Below are positions 18,441-26,833 of a stretch of DNA of 64,000 nucleotides, piece by piece. Source of the stretch: Butyrivibrio sp. CAG:318 (lineage in GTDB: Bacteria > Bacillota > Clostridia > Lachnospirales > Lachnospiraceae). Made by a program: the position numbers and the translations under genes. How positions within the stretch are numbered: the stretch's first letter is position 1; each line of letters opens with the position of its first letter. Location: contig FR889233.1 of NCBI GenBank assembly GCA_000431815.1, positions 1 through 64,000 on the forward strand, read 5' to 3'. The notes below the pieces were generated by a model. That model had not been told where the DNA came from. It did not search any database and was given only the letters and a program-made list of their open reading frames with translations.

Positions 18441-19652
18441 ATGGCACGTTTTACATTACCAAGGGATTTATATCACGGAAAGGGATCTCTTGAAGTATTA
18501 AAGACACTGACAGGTAAGAAGGCTGTCATCTGTGTCGGCGGCGGTTCCATGAAGCGCGGAGGTTTCTTACAGAAAGCCGAAGATTATCTTCATGAAGCCG
18601 GTATGGAGGTTAAGCTTATTGAGGGAATCGAGTCAGATCCGTCCGTTGAAACTGTTATGAATGGTGCAGCCATTATGCAGGAATTTGAGCCTGACTGGAT
18701 TGTAGCCATGGGAGGCGGTTCTCCTATCGATGCAGCTAAGGCTATGTGGATTAAATATGAATATCCTGATATTACATTTGAAGATATGTGTAAGGTATTC
18801 GGACTTCCTAAGCTCCGTAACAAAGCACACTTCTGCGCTATCCCATCTACATCCGGAACAGCTACAGAGGTAACCGCATTCTCCATCATCACGGATTATT
18901 CCAAGGGAATCAAATACCCTATCGCTGATTTCGAGATCACACCGGATGTTGCGATTGTTGACCCTGAGCTCGCTGAGACCATGCCTAAGAAGCTTGTTGC
19001 ACACACAGGTATGGATGCCATGACACATGCTATAGAGGCCTATGTATCCACAGCTAACTGCGATTACACAGATCCTCTTGCTCTCCATGCGATTAAGATG
19101 ATAGATGCAGACATTGTTAAATCATATAACGGGGATGCCGATGCCAGAGCATCAATGCATAACGCACAGTGCCTTGCCGGTATGGCTTTCTCCAATGCCC
19201 TTCTCGGCATAGTACATTCAATGGCACATAAGACAGGTGCTGCTTTCTCCGGAGGACATATTATCCACGGTGCAGCCAATGCAATGTATCTTCCGAAAGT
19301 TATTAAATTTAATGCCAAGGATCCTGTTGCAGCTGCCAGATATGCCGATATTGCTGATTTCATACATCTTGGCGGAAACACTACCGAAGAGAAGATCGAT
19401 AACCTCATTGCTATGCTCCGCAAGAAGAATGATGACCTTAACATTCCTCACTGCATTAAGCATTACGGCGAGGGCGGACTTCCTGCAGAGACAGGCATTG
19501 TTCCTGAAGACGAATTTATGGCCAAGCTTCACGATATTGCAGCCAATGCAATACTTGATGCATGCACAGGTTCCAATCCAAGGCAGCCGTCCCAGGAAGA
19601 GATGGAGAAACTCCTTAAGTGCTGCTACTACGATACTGAAGTTGACTTTTAG
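18441..19652 (+). CDS. Iron-containing alcohol dehydrogenase
   Basis: A 403-residue class III (Fe-dependent) alcohol dehydrogenase. The NAD(P)-binding GGGSPIDAAKAMWI and the metal-ligand region (VAHTGMDAMTHAIEA, then GIVHSMAHKTGAAFSGGHII) are intact. It resembles the C-terminal dehydrogenase domain of AdhE and probably reduces acetaldehyde or butyraldehyde to the alcohol with NADH. RBS AAGGAGG. Control by Rex is supported by the operator upstream, so expression should rise when NADH accumulates during fermentation. It is monocistronic, with its own promoter and a terminator-like hairpin. Confidence 0.95.
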   Translation: MARFTLPRDLYHGKGSLEVLKTLTGKKAVICVGGGSMKRGGFLQKAEDYLHEAGMEVKLIEGIESDPSVETVMNGAAIMQEFEPDWIVAMGGGSPIDAAKAMWIKYEYPDITFEDMCKVFGLPKLRNKAHFCAIPSTSGTATEVTAFSIITDYSKGIKYPIADFEITPDVAIVDPELAETMPKKLVAHTGMDAMTHAIEAYVSTANCDYTDPLALHAIKMIDADIVKSYNGDADARASMHNAQCLAGMAFSNALLGIVHSMAHKTGAAFSGGHIIHGAANAMYLPKVIKFNAKDPVAAARYADIADFIHLGGNTTEEKIDNLIAMLRKKNDDLNIPHCIKHYGEGGLPAETGIVPEDEFMAKLHDIAANAILDACTGSNPRQPSQEEMEKLLKCCYYDTEVDF

Positions 19653-19680
19653 TTTTTTACCATATTTTACCTATACAAAG

Positions 19681-19706
19681 GGACACCGGTACATAAGCCG
19701 GTGTCC
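19681..19706. terminator. Hairpin between convergent genes, probable bidirectional terminator
   Basis: GGACACCGG and CCGGTGTCC form a 9-bp stem with an 8-nt loop, flanked by CAAAG and TTTG that extend it past one bulged base. The U-tract is weak in both directions. Confidence 0.65.
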
Positions 19707-19712
19707 TTTGCA

Positions 19713-20459
19713 TTACTCTCTTTCTATTTCGAATCCGGTGTAATTTCCACCGATATATCTTCCTGTCCACTTGTCAAAATCGCTGTTGCTCTCATATGTG
19801 AACACCGTAAGATAAATTGACTGCACTTCGTCTATTTTTTCACCTGTTGTAACCTTAATCGATGTCATAAGCGTTTCATCCGTAACCTGTTCATCCAGAA
19901 GGTGGCTGTACCATGCTCCGTCCGGCTGGTGCACATCATCATACAGATACAGTTCTACATATGTGAATATCGACCCGGTATCCGATGGTTTTTTCACGGT
20001 ACATATAAGTTCATCACCGGTCTTTAATGTCACCTTGACCTCATAACCGATTTTGGTCACCGCAGCATCCGGATAACTGTTCCACCAATTATTGAAAGCA
20101 TTCTTGAATCCATCATATGGAAAAGATTCCTCGGATGTCGCAAAAGAATAAAAGCCTCCGATATCGCTGTACCATATCCACGGCGCCGAATATGAATGTT
20201 TTATGTCAAAAATCCCTGTATCCTTATTTCTCTTATAAAGATTCATAAAAGGCTGTGTTTCCCTGACACCGGCATTCTGCCTCTGTTCCTCCACTGATAA
20301 TACTGTTTCACTTTCCGTTTCAGTGATGCTTTCGGTAACTTTCTCCGTAGCAGCCGACCTTTCCGTTACCGGCATTGTTTCTGCATTATCGGATGATGAA
20401 CATCCTGCCATACATACCATAACAGCCGCTGCCAATAGAAAAATAATTGTCTTTTTCAT
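19713..20459 (-). CDS. Lipoprotein of unknown function, last gene of the zinc operon
   Basis: A 248-residue protein with lipobox CMAGC followed by a Thr/Glu/Ser-rich linker, a typical surface spacer, then a folded domain containing WIWYSDIGGFYSF and YTGFEIERE at the C-terminus. I do not recognise the family. It begins 1 nt after the znuB stop, so it is cotranscribed with the zinc transporter. A role in zinc-responsive envelope physiology is guilt by association only; no cluster of metal ligands is evident. Confidence 0.75.
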   Translation of the reverse strand: MKKTIIFLLAAAVMVCMAGCSSSDNAETMPVTERSAATEKVTESITETESETVLSVEEQRQNAGVRETQPFMNLYKRNKDTGIFDIKHSYSAPWIWYSDIGGFYSFATSEESFPYDGFKNAFNNWWNSYPDAAVTKIGYEVKVTLKTGDELICTVKKPSDTGSIFTYVELYLYDDVHQPDGAWYSHLLDEQVTDETLMTSIKVTTGEKIDEVQSIYLTVFTYESNSDFDKWTGRYIGGNYTGFEIERE

Positions 20460-20460
20460 T

Positions 20461-21300
20461 TTAGGCCTTCTTCCCTACTCTTCCCTTCAATGCCCCAATA
20501 AGTGAACATATTGCAAAAACCACAAGATTTGCACATACCACGCTGGCTCCGGCCGGTGTTGACATAGTAAACGAAACCGTTATACCTATCATAAAACACA
20601 CTACCGATATGATTACAGAACTTATTATAACCACGCGGTATCTTTTACATATCCGCATTGATGACAGGCTTGGAAAAATAATAAGGCTCGATATCAGAAG
20701 TGCGCCCATCATCCTCATTCCGATAACAACGGTTACCGCAGTAAGCACTGCCAGAATTCCATTATACAATCCTGCCCTTGTTCCCGTCGCCCTTGCGAAA
20801 TTCTCATCGAATGTCACTGCAAATATCCTGTTATAAAATACTATAAAAAGCAAAACTACTATGATTGAAAGTATACGGCTTACCAGCGCATCCTCATCGC
20901 TAAGAGAAAGTATGCTTCCGAACATATAATTATTAACATCCGTATTCATCCCGGATGACATGGATATGATCATGACACCGATGGCAAGTGCTCCACTGCA
21001 CACTATCGCAACTGTTGCATCACCTTTTAACTTGCTGTTTTCACTTATTCTCAACATAAGAAAAGCTGCAGCAATACATACAGGAATTGCAACTTTAAGA
21101 GGCGCTGTTCCGGCAGCAGCTGCTGCGGCAAGTGCCGCAAAGCCAACATGGGACAGTCCGTCTCCGATCATAGAATATCTCTTAAGTACCATGCTTACGC
21201 CAAGAAGCGAGGCACACAACGACACCAGAAGGCCTACCGTAATTGCCCTTACCATAAACTGATAGTTAAACATATCCGCAAATATTTCCATATCAATCAA
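20461..21300 (-). CDS. znuB: Zinc ABC transporter permease
   Basis: A 279-residue ABC-3 family metal permease with about eight membrane segments. The conserved GDGLSHVGFAALAAAAAAG region and the FDENFARATG motif are present. Its start overlaps the znuC stop by 4 nt (ATGA). With the binding lipoprotein and ATPase upstream and a Fur-family regulator at the head of the operon, zinc is the best substrate call, though manganese or iron cannot be excluded by the permease alone. Confidence 0.93.
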   Translation of the reverse strand: MIDMEIFADMFNYQFMVRAITVGLLVSLCASLLGVSMVLKRYSMIGDGLSHVGFAALAAAAAAGTAPLKVAIPVCIAAAFLMLRISENSKLKGDATVAIVCSGALAIGVMIISMSSGMNTDVNNYMFGSILSLSDEDALVSRILSIIVVLLFIVFYNRIFAVTFDENFARATGTRAGLYNGILAVLTAVTVVIGMRMMGALLISSLIIFPSLSSMRICKRYRVVIISSVIISVVCFMIGITVSFTMSTPAGASVVCANLVVFAICSLIGALKGRVGKKA

Positions 21301-22004
21301 ACCTCTTTTCTCTGTGCAAAACGCATGCCGTCTTCACTGTGCATAAATTCATCCTTCGTGCCGTAGAAAATCTTATCATGGGATAAATGAAGTATGTGTG
21401 AGGCATATTTAAGTGTCGCCTCTGTATCATGTGATACCATTATTACCGTTATTCCCACCTTTTTGTTAATCTGTTCAATCAGATCATACAGTTCCTGCGT
21501 TGCCACAGGATCCAGTCCCGCAACCGGCTCATCTAACAATATCAGCCTTTTGGTCGCGCACATAGCTCTCGCAAGCAGAACTCTCTGTTTCTGTCCGCCG
21601 GACAGATCATGAAAGCATTTATTTTTAAGATTTTCTATGCCCATAAGACGCAATTTATCCATTACATCCGCCTTATCCCTGCGGCCAAAAAAAGGCTTCA
21701 TTCCAAGGCTGTTAAGTCTTCCGCTTATGACAACTTCATACACACTGGCGGGAAAATCTTTCTGAGCATCCGTCTGCTGCGGCATATAACCTATCTCGGT
21801 TCTTTTAAGATTATCCCCGGTTTCAATTGTGCCCTTCATGGGCTTCTTAAGTCCAAGAATAGTCTTGATCAACGTGCTTTTGCCTGCCCCGTTTTCTCCG
21901 ACAATGCACAGGTATTCTCCGCCGTTCAGGCTGAAATTAAGATCTTTCAGTATTGTTCTGCCTTCATATCCAAGGCTTATATTATCGCATTTTATAAGTG
22001 CCAT
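21297..22004 (-). CDS. znuC: Zinc ABC transporter ATPase
   Basis: A 235-residue ABC ATPase of the metal-uptake class, with Walker A GENGAGKSTLI, Q-loop GYMPQQ, signature LSGGQKQRVLLARAM, Walker B LILLDEPVAGLD and H-loop MVSHD. It is coupled to znuA by a one-base overlap (TGATG) and to znuB by four bases. Confidence 0.94.
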   Translation of the reverse strand: MALIKCDNISLGYEGRTILKDLNFSLNGGEYLCIVGENGAGKSTLIKTILGLKKPMKGTIETGDNLKRTEIGYMPQQTDAQKDFPASVYEVVISGRLNSLGMKPFFGRRDKADVMDKLRLMGIENLKNKCFHDLSGGQKQRVLLARAMCATKRLILLDEPVAGLDPVATQELYDLIEQINKKVGITVIMVSHDTEATLKYASHILHLSHDKIFYGTKDEFMHSEDGMRFAQRKEV

Positions 22005-22984
22005 CAGTTAAGCGCCTCCTTAAGTGCCTCTGCATTATCATACATCAGTGAGAGATATGTTTCTCCTGCTTCAAACTGGTCCTTTGAAATATTATGACCA
22101 CTGTAAAAAGTCCTGACCACTGCTCCGGTATCGTCTGCAATCGTCTGTGCCATATTGGGACTGCTAAGTTCCATCTTGAATATTACCGGAATATTCTGCT
22201 CCCTTACCTTGTCTTCGAGAAAAGCAATTGTTGCCGCACTTGCTTCATTTTCCTGTGAGCATCCCGGAAATGCGGCATAATATTTTAATCCGTATTCCTC
22301 AATAAAATATCTCACCGGAAATCTGTCACCAAACACAATTGTATCACGCGGCGACTCAGTGACAATCTGCCTGATATATTCATCAAGTTTATCGAGTTCT
22401 TTTATATATTTGCTGCAGTTAGCTGCATAAGTATCTGCGTTGTCCGGATCTTCATCTTCTAAAACCGACGCAATTTTCCCACATATCTGCCCTGCATTTG
22501 CAGGAGAAGTCCACACATGTTCATCCCATTCATCATGTTCATCACCGTGTTCATCTCCATGTTCATGTTCATGTTCTTCATGCGCATCCATTCCTTCAAC
22601 AGTTTCTTCTTCATACCGGTCATCAACACAATCCAGGAGCTTAATGGTACGCATTTTACCCGAATCTATCGAGTCCAGGATATTGTCTATCCATGCGTCA
22701 TTTTCTCCGCCAACATATATAAAAATATCACAATTCTGTATTTCAATTATATCCCTGGGTGTCGGTTCATATGAATGTGCCTCCGCACCCGGCTTAAGAA
22801 GCATTGATAAATCCACATTATCTCCGGCTATCTGTCTTACAAAATCATATCCCGCAAAAATAGTGGTTATGACCTTCAGTTTCCCGTTATCCGCATCGTT
22901 ATTACTTCTTATTCCGGCGCATCCCGTCAAAAATGCAGTCAGTACAAATATCATCAGAAGTGCAGTAACTCTCTTAATTTTCAT
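22004..22984 (-). CDS. znuA: Zinc-binding lipoprotein of the ABC transporter
   Basis: A 326-residue cluster A-I metal-binding lipoprotein with lipobox FLTGC (Cys22). The first metal ligand is His70 in GAEAHSYEPTP. A His/Asp/Glu-rich loop spans residues 133-156 with repeated HEH and GDEH units, the hallmark of ZnuA/AdcA proteins as opposed to manganese binders. Later ligands are likely in FGDRFPVRYF and the C-terminal part. The gene follows zur closely, second in the operon. Confidence 0.95.
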   Translation of the reverse strand: MKIKRVTALLMIFVLTAFLTGCAGIRSNNDADNGKLKVITTIFAGYDFVRQIAGDNVDLSMLLKPGAEAHSYEPTPRDIIEIQNCDIFIYVGGENDAWIDNILDSIDSGKMRTIKLLDCVDDRYEEETVEGMDAHEEHEHEHGDEHGDEHDEWDEHVWTSPANAGQICGKIASVLEDEDPDNADTYAANCSKYIKELDKLDEYIRQIVTESPRDTIVFGDRFPVRYFIEEYGLKYYAAFPGCSQENEASAATIAFLEDKVREQNIPVIFKMELSSPNMAQTIADDTGAVVRTFYSGHNISKDQFEAGETYLSLMYDNAEALKEALN

Positions 22985-22986
22985 GA

Positions 22987-23406
22987 TTATTCACTGTCCT
23001 TCCGACATTCAGAGCAGACTCCGTACAGCACTGATGATTCGCACTGAAGTTCAAATCCATGATGTTCCATAATGTGTCCCTTGATTTCATTCATGAATCC
23101 ACAATCGAGATGAATTATCCTGCCACATTTCACACAATGCAGATGCAGATGTTCTTTACAGTTATGCTCGGCTCCGCTGCCTATATACTGAAAAGAAGAC
23201 ATCTCACCCTTTCTGGCAACATACTTCATAACTTCTCCGCTTGTACTTAATTTATTGAGAAATCTGTATATTGTTGATGAATTTACTTCAATTCCTTCAC
23301 TTACAAGATACCTGTCAATATCCGCAACCGTAACCAGCTTATCATTATTGTCTGCAAGATATTTCATTATTTTCGTGTGACTTATAGTTGAATATTCTTT
23401 CGCCAT
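22987..23406 (-). CDS. zur: Fur family metalloregulator, probable Zur
   Basis: A 139-residue Fur-family repressor: N-terminal winged helix (ADIDRYLVSEGIEVNSSTIY), a metal-sensing region with CKEHLHLHCVKCG, and a C-terminal CSEC giving the two CxxC structural zinc pairs. Start 23406 follows AGAAGGTG; an earlier in-frame start would fall inside the operator. It heads the znuACB operon, which supports Zur rather than Fur or PerR. Its promoter carries a long palindrome directly after the -10 box, so autoregulation together with the transporter is expected. Confidence 0.93.
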   Translation of the reverse strand: MAKEYSTISHTKIMKYLADNNDKLVTVADIDRYLVSEGIEVNSSTIYRFLNKLSTSGEVMKYVARKGEMSSFQYIGSGAEHNCKEHLHLHCVKCGRIIHLDCGFMNEIKGHIMEHHGFELQCESSVLYGVCSECRKDSE

Positions 23407-23431
23407 AATTGCACCTTCTGTTCTTATACGC

Positions 23432-23471
23432 AAAATGCAAACAGACTGCTTTTGCAATCTGTTTGCATTTT
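23432..23471. promoter_or_regulatory. Palindromic operator of the zur-znu operon
   Basis: Perfect 14-bp arms AAAATGCAAACAGA and TCTGTTTGCATTTT are separated by 12 nt that hold a further TTTTGCA half-site. The element starts right after the -10 box and covers the transcription start. Position and symmetry fit a repressor site, most simply for Zur. As RNA it could also form a hairpin, so a leader role is an alternative. Confidence 0.75.
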
Positions 23472-23500
23472 ATATTAGTACATATCGGCCGTTTTGTCAA
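23472..23500 (-). promoter_or_regulatory. Promoter of the zur-znuACB operon
   Basis: On the minus strand a consensus TTGACA (23500-23495), a 17-nt spacer and TAATAT (23477-23472). It lies only 4 nt downstream of the preceding GGDEF gene and begins the zinc operon. Confidence 0.88.
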
Positions 23501-23504
23501 TAGC

Positions 23505-24836
23505 TTATTTACGCCTGTCATGTCCTGCTATCTTATAATATTCCGCTTTATCCTTGTACATAAGTGCTTCAGCGTCACTGATGATTTTTTCCATGTTATT
23601 ATCCGAATTCTCACGCCACACATTGCCTATTGCAATTTCAACATTATTCTTACGCATGGCATCTTTTAGCAGACCAACTTTATTATTAAAATCTTCCTGT
23701 AAGATTCCATAACAGATAGCAAGCATCTCATCTCCGCCTATTCTGAACATACCGTAACCTTCAAAAACACTGCGGATGGCATCTGCTGCCCTTATTATCA
23801 AAGCATCACCCTGTGAATGTCCATAATTGTCATTAACGCGCTTAAGTCCTGTTATGTCACAATACACAACTCCGATATTCTTGTTCCCGTTGTTGTTGAC
23901 AATATACGTATTCATCGCATATCTGTTGCCAAGTCTGGTAAGTGAATCCGTAAAACTCAACATCTTAAGCTGACTTAACAGGTTGCGTCGTTTCATTGAT
24001 GACACAATAAAGTGTCCCATGATTTGAAGCATATTGGATGTGTAATCCAATGCATCAACCGGCGGATTATCCACACCGAAAAAACCCACTATTTTCTTCT
24101 CATCATAAAGCGGCACAACTACGAGTGAGCTGATATTCTGGCGTTTAAGATTATCATACTGCAACGGATCGCTGTCCTTGATATCTTCAAGGTTCCTGAT
24201 CACAATGTTCTTATCTTCCCTGAAATCTCTATACCAGTTAGCACATAGTTCAGGTGGAAGGTCCTGAAGATTATCAATTTCCGGCATTACGCCGTTAGCA
24301 ACCCATTCGTATGTATTATCATCCCTGCCATGTGCATTTCTTTCAAAAATATATGTACGTTGACCGTTAAGTGCCTTGCCGAGATACTCAAGTTCAATCT
24401 GGATTGATCTGTCGGGTGAATCCTCCTGTAATGCCACCCTTAATCCTTCATTAACCAAAGCCTCCATATTACGGTAACTTACGAATTTATCGCCCTGGCG
24501 GTCAGCACCGATACCGATTGCAATTTCAAGGCGGTACCGTTTTCCGTTATCCACGACAAGCGTATCCTTGAGGGCAAAATACTTGTCAAAAATGGGATTA
24601 TAATAATTCCACTCTCTAAAACTGCCCTCTCTGAGCTTGTCATTATTGCATATTACACATGGTACCGAACAATTCTGTATAATCTCGTGGCATTTTTTGC
24701 CAGAAAGCTCTTCACACGACTTAAATCCACAAAGCTTCCTGAGTTTCTTATTCATATATACAAGTTCGTATGTGTCCGGATCCGAGACATATACACACTC
24801 ATTCATATTTTCAAAAAAATCCCATATATGCTGCAT
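23505..24836 (-). CDS. PAS-GAF-GGDEF protein, probable diguanylate cyclase
   Basis: A 443-residue cytosolic protein. Residues 1-110 are a PAS-like domain containing a Cys-rich segment (CHEIIQNCSVPCVICNND), followed by a GAF-like domain (about 150-270) and a C-terminal GGDEF domain (LTRLGNRYAM, FRIGGDEML). The signature is GGDEM rather than GGDEF; the catalytic acidic residues are kept. No RxxD inhibitory site is seen just upstream. Start 24836 follows AGGAGA; a start 7 codons earlier lacks this. The Cys cluster could bind a metal or sense redox state. Activity as a cyclase is likely but not assured. Confidence 0.85.
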   Translation of the reverse strand: MQHIWDFFENMNECVYVSDPDTYELVYMNKKLRKLCGFKSCEELSGKKCHEIIQNCSVPCVICNNDKLREGSFREWNYYNPIFDKYFALKDTLVVDNGKRYRLEIAIGIGADRQGDKFVSYRNMEALVNEGLRVALQEDSPDRSIQIELEYLGKALNGQRTYIFERNAHGRDDNTYEWVANGVMPEIDNLQDLPPELCANWYRDFREDKNIVIRNLEDIKDSDPLQYDNLKRQNISSLVVVPLYDEKKIVGFFGVDNPPVDALDYTSNMLQIMGHFIVSSMKRRNLLSQLKMLSFTDSLTRLGNRYAMNTYIVNNNGNKNIGVVYCDITGLKRVNDNYGHSQGDALIIRAADAIRSVFEGYGMFRIGGDEMLAICYGILQEDFNNKVGLLKDAMRKNNVEIAIGNVWRENSDNNMEKIISDAEALMYKDKAEYYKIAGHDRRK

Positions 24837-24862
24837 ATTATTATCTCCTATACACAAGGGAA

Positions 24863-25315
24863 CTAATCGTTTCTGTCAGTTCCCCAAAGTCCTTGCCTCT
24901 TCAGTTCCAGATATTGCGCGTATGCCTTCTCAAGCATCTGTTTCTCATTGGCAAACCTGAGAAGATGATACGCCTCGTGATACTTATAATATCCCGAATC
25001 CTCAAAATATTCCTCTCTCTGCGGCTTGCTGTAATAACTGTCTGCCATCATAAGATACCAGTGAACCTCCTTATCCACTACATCATTCGGCACGCTGAAA
25101 GAATATCTGCTCTTACCTATATATTTAATAATAGAGGGGGTAACACCGGTCTCTTCACGAACTTCACGTAGCGCTGTCTCCTTGTAATCCTCTCCTTCTT
25201 CCATAGTTCCCTTTGGAAGAACCCATCCTTCATACTTATTCCTGTAATTCTTATACAGAAGAAGTATTTTACCTCGAAAAATTACCACACCCCCACAGCT
25301 TGTTGCTTCTATCAT
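24863..25315 (-). CDS. NUDIX hydrolase
   Basis: A 150-residue protein with a complete Nudix box, G(x5)E(x7)REVREETGV, within the beta-alpha-beta fold. Features such as GWVLPKGTMEEGE resemble diadenosine polyphosphate or (p)ppGpp-type hydrolases of Firmicutes. Start 25315 follows AGGAGGG; an earlier in-frame start 18 codons upstream is not supported. It precedes the GGDEF gene by 26 nt, so the two are probably cotranscribed. Confidence 0.9.
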   Translation of the reverse strand: MIEATSCGGVVIFRGKILLLYKNYRNKYEGWVLPKGTMEEGEDYKETALREVREETGVTPSIIKYIGKSRYSFSVPNDVVDKEVHWYLMMADSYYSKPQREEYFEDSGYYKYHEAYHLLRFANEKQMLEKAYAQYLELKRQGLWGTDRND

Positions 25316-25396
25316 TGCAAACCCTCCTGTTTGGTGTGTCCTCATACAGACTTTAAAATAAGTATACATCCTTAATACGAATATATCAAACTTTTT

Positions 25397-26833
25397 TTAT
25401 CTTGAGTAATAATAGTCATATATTTTCTTAGCCGCCTCTGCGCCACTTTGTGTTCTCTGCGGACCGCCCTCTATAAGCGCCGTTACGGATATTTTGGCAT
25501 CCTCCGCCGGAGAAAAACTTGTAAAAAATGAATGTTCATACCCTTGTGTTCCGTACTGTGCCGTACCCGATTTGCCGGCAACCGTATATGATATATCCTT
25601 AAAAAGCCAGTTAAAACTGGTAGTGACCACAGCTCCCATATCTTCCTGAAGAATAGCTGCCTCATCAGCGGTAAGAAGTTTACCATATTCCTCACCCTTG
25701 AATGTCTTGACGGTAAGTCCGTTAACGCTTTCGACTTTCTGCATAACATAAGGTGTCATAAGCATACCGTCATTGGCAACCGCACTCGTAATAAGAGCAA
25801 GATGCATAGGCGTTATAAGTGTTTCTCCCTGTCCGAAAGCAGTCTGTGCAATATCCCAGTCGCTGCTGGTATCTTTTAACACAAACTGGCTCTTATTATA
25901 TTCCATAGGAACCGGAAGCTCCGAATTAAACAATAGATCTTTTGCAGTCTGGGCATAGCTGCCAATATTAAGTGTCAGTCCCATATTTATAAAAGAAGTA
26001 TTACACGAGTTGGCAAAGGACATTTTCGTATCCTGAACACCATGCACAGTTCCATGTGAACAGCTTATGGATTTGCCCGAAACATCTATGCTGCCTTTAC
26101 ATTCATAAGAATAATCCTTATAATTATCCGGATTTTCCCGCAGATATTCAAGCAGTGTCACTATCTTAAAAGTAGAACCCGGCGGATACAATCCTTGCGT
26201 TGCCCTGTTAATAAGCACAGAATCACTGCCATCCGCGGTCACGCTGCTCCAGTCGGCAGCTATTGTGTTCGGGTTAAAATCCGGTTTACTTACCATGGCA
26301 AGGATTTTACCTGTTGACGGCTCCGTAATAATGACTGCGCCCCTGTCGCTTCCAAGAGCATCATAAGCCGCCTGCTGTAATCCCGAGTCAAGGGTTGTTA
26401 TAAGATTATCGCCATGATTTTTCTCTCCGGACAGATCATTGGCTATCTGTTCAAAAAGATTCTGATTGCTCGTCAGCATATAATAACCCGCTGACGCCTC
26501 AAGTCCATATCCTCCGTTATTGATGTATCCCGTCACATGCGCAAAAAGATTATTATACGGATAATATCTTACATTTTTACCATTCTCGTCTTCAACCGTA
26601 GTTGCTATTATGTTCCCATCCGCACTTATTATAGAACCACGCTCTATTTTCTCTGCAAGTATGCTCTGGCGCTTATTATATGAACTATTGATTACATCAT
26701 CGGCTTTCACAACCTGAAAGTATATCATATAGCCTATCAGTCCCAGAAAAACCGCCAGGAATATATATGTTGAGACAAGAATTCCGGTATTGGCCGGATT
26801 ATGCTTTTTTCTGTTCTTTGGATTCTGCTTCAT
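25397..26833 (-). CDS. Class B penicillin-binding protein (PbpA/FtsI type transpeptidase)
   Basis: A 478-residue peptidoglycan transpeptidase with one N-terminal membrane anchor, a short pedestal domain and a transpeptidase domain with the catalytic triad motifs STFK (nucleophile Ser), SCN and KSG. It is shorter than classical PBP2 or PBP3, as in the PbpA group that pairs with FtsW/RodA glycosyltransferases. The second of two nearby ATG codons (26833) has better spacing to GGAG. It overlaps the 3' end of the ftsW/rodA gene by about 35 nt, implying coupling and a cognate synthase pair. Confidence 0.92.
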   Translation of the reverse strand: MKQNPKNRKKHNPANTGILVSTYIFLAVFLGLIGYMIYFQVVKADDVINSSYNKRQSILAEKIERGSIISADGNIIATTVEDENGKNVRYYPYNNLFAHVTGYINNGGYGLEASAGYYMLTSNQNLFEQIANDLSGEKNHGDNLITTLDSGLQQAAYDALGSDRGAVIITEPSTGKILAMVSKPDFNPNTIAADWSSVTADGSDSVLINRATQGLYPPGSTFKIVTLLEYLRENPDNYKDYSYECKGSIDVSGKSISCSHGTVHGVQDTKMSFANSCNTSFINMGLTLNIGSYAQTAKDLLFNSELPVPMEYNKSQFVLKDTSSDWDIAQTAFGQGETLITPMHLALITSAVANDGMLMTPYVMQKVESVNGLTVKTFKGEEYGKLLTADEAAILQEDMGAVVTTSFNWLFKDISYTVAGKSGTAQYGTQGYEHSFFTSFSPAEDAKISVTALIEGGPQRTQSGAEAAKKIYDYYYSR

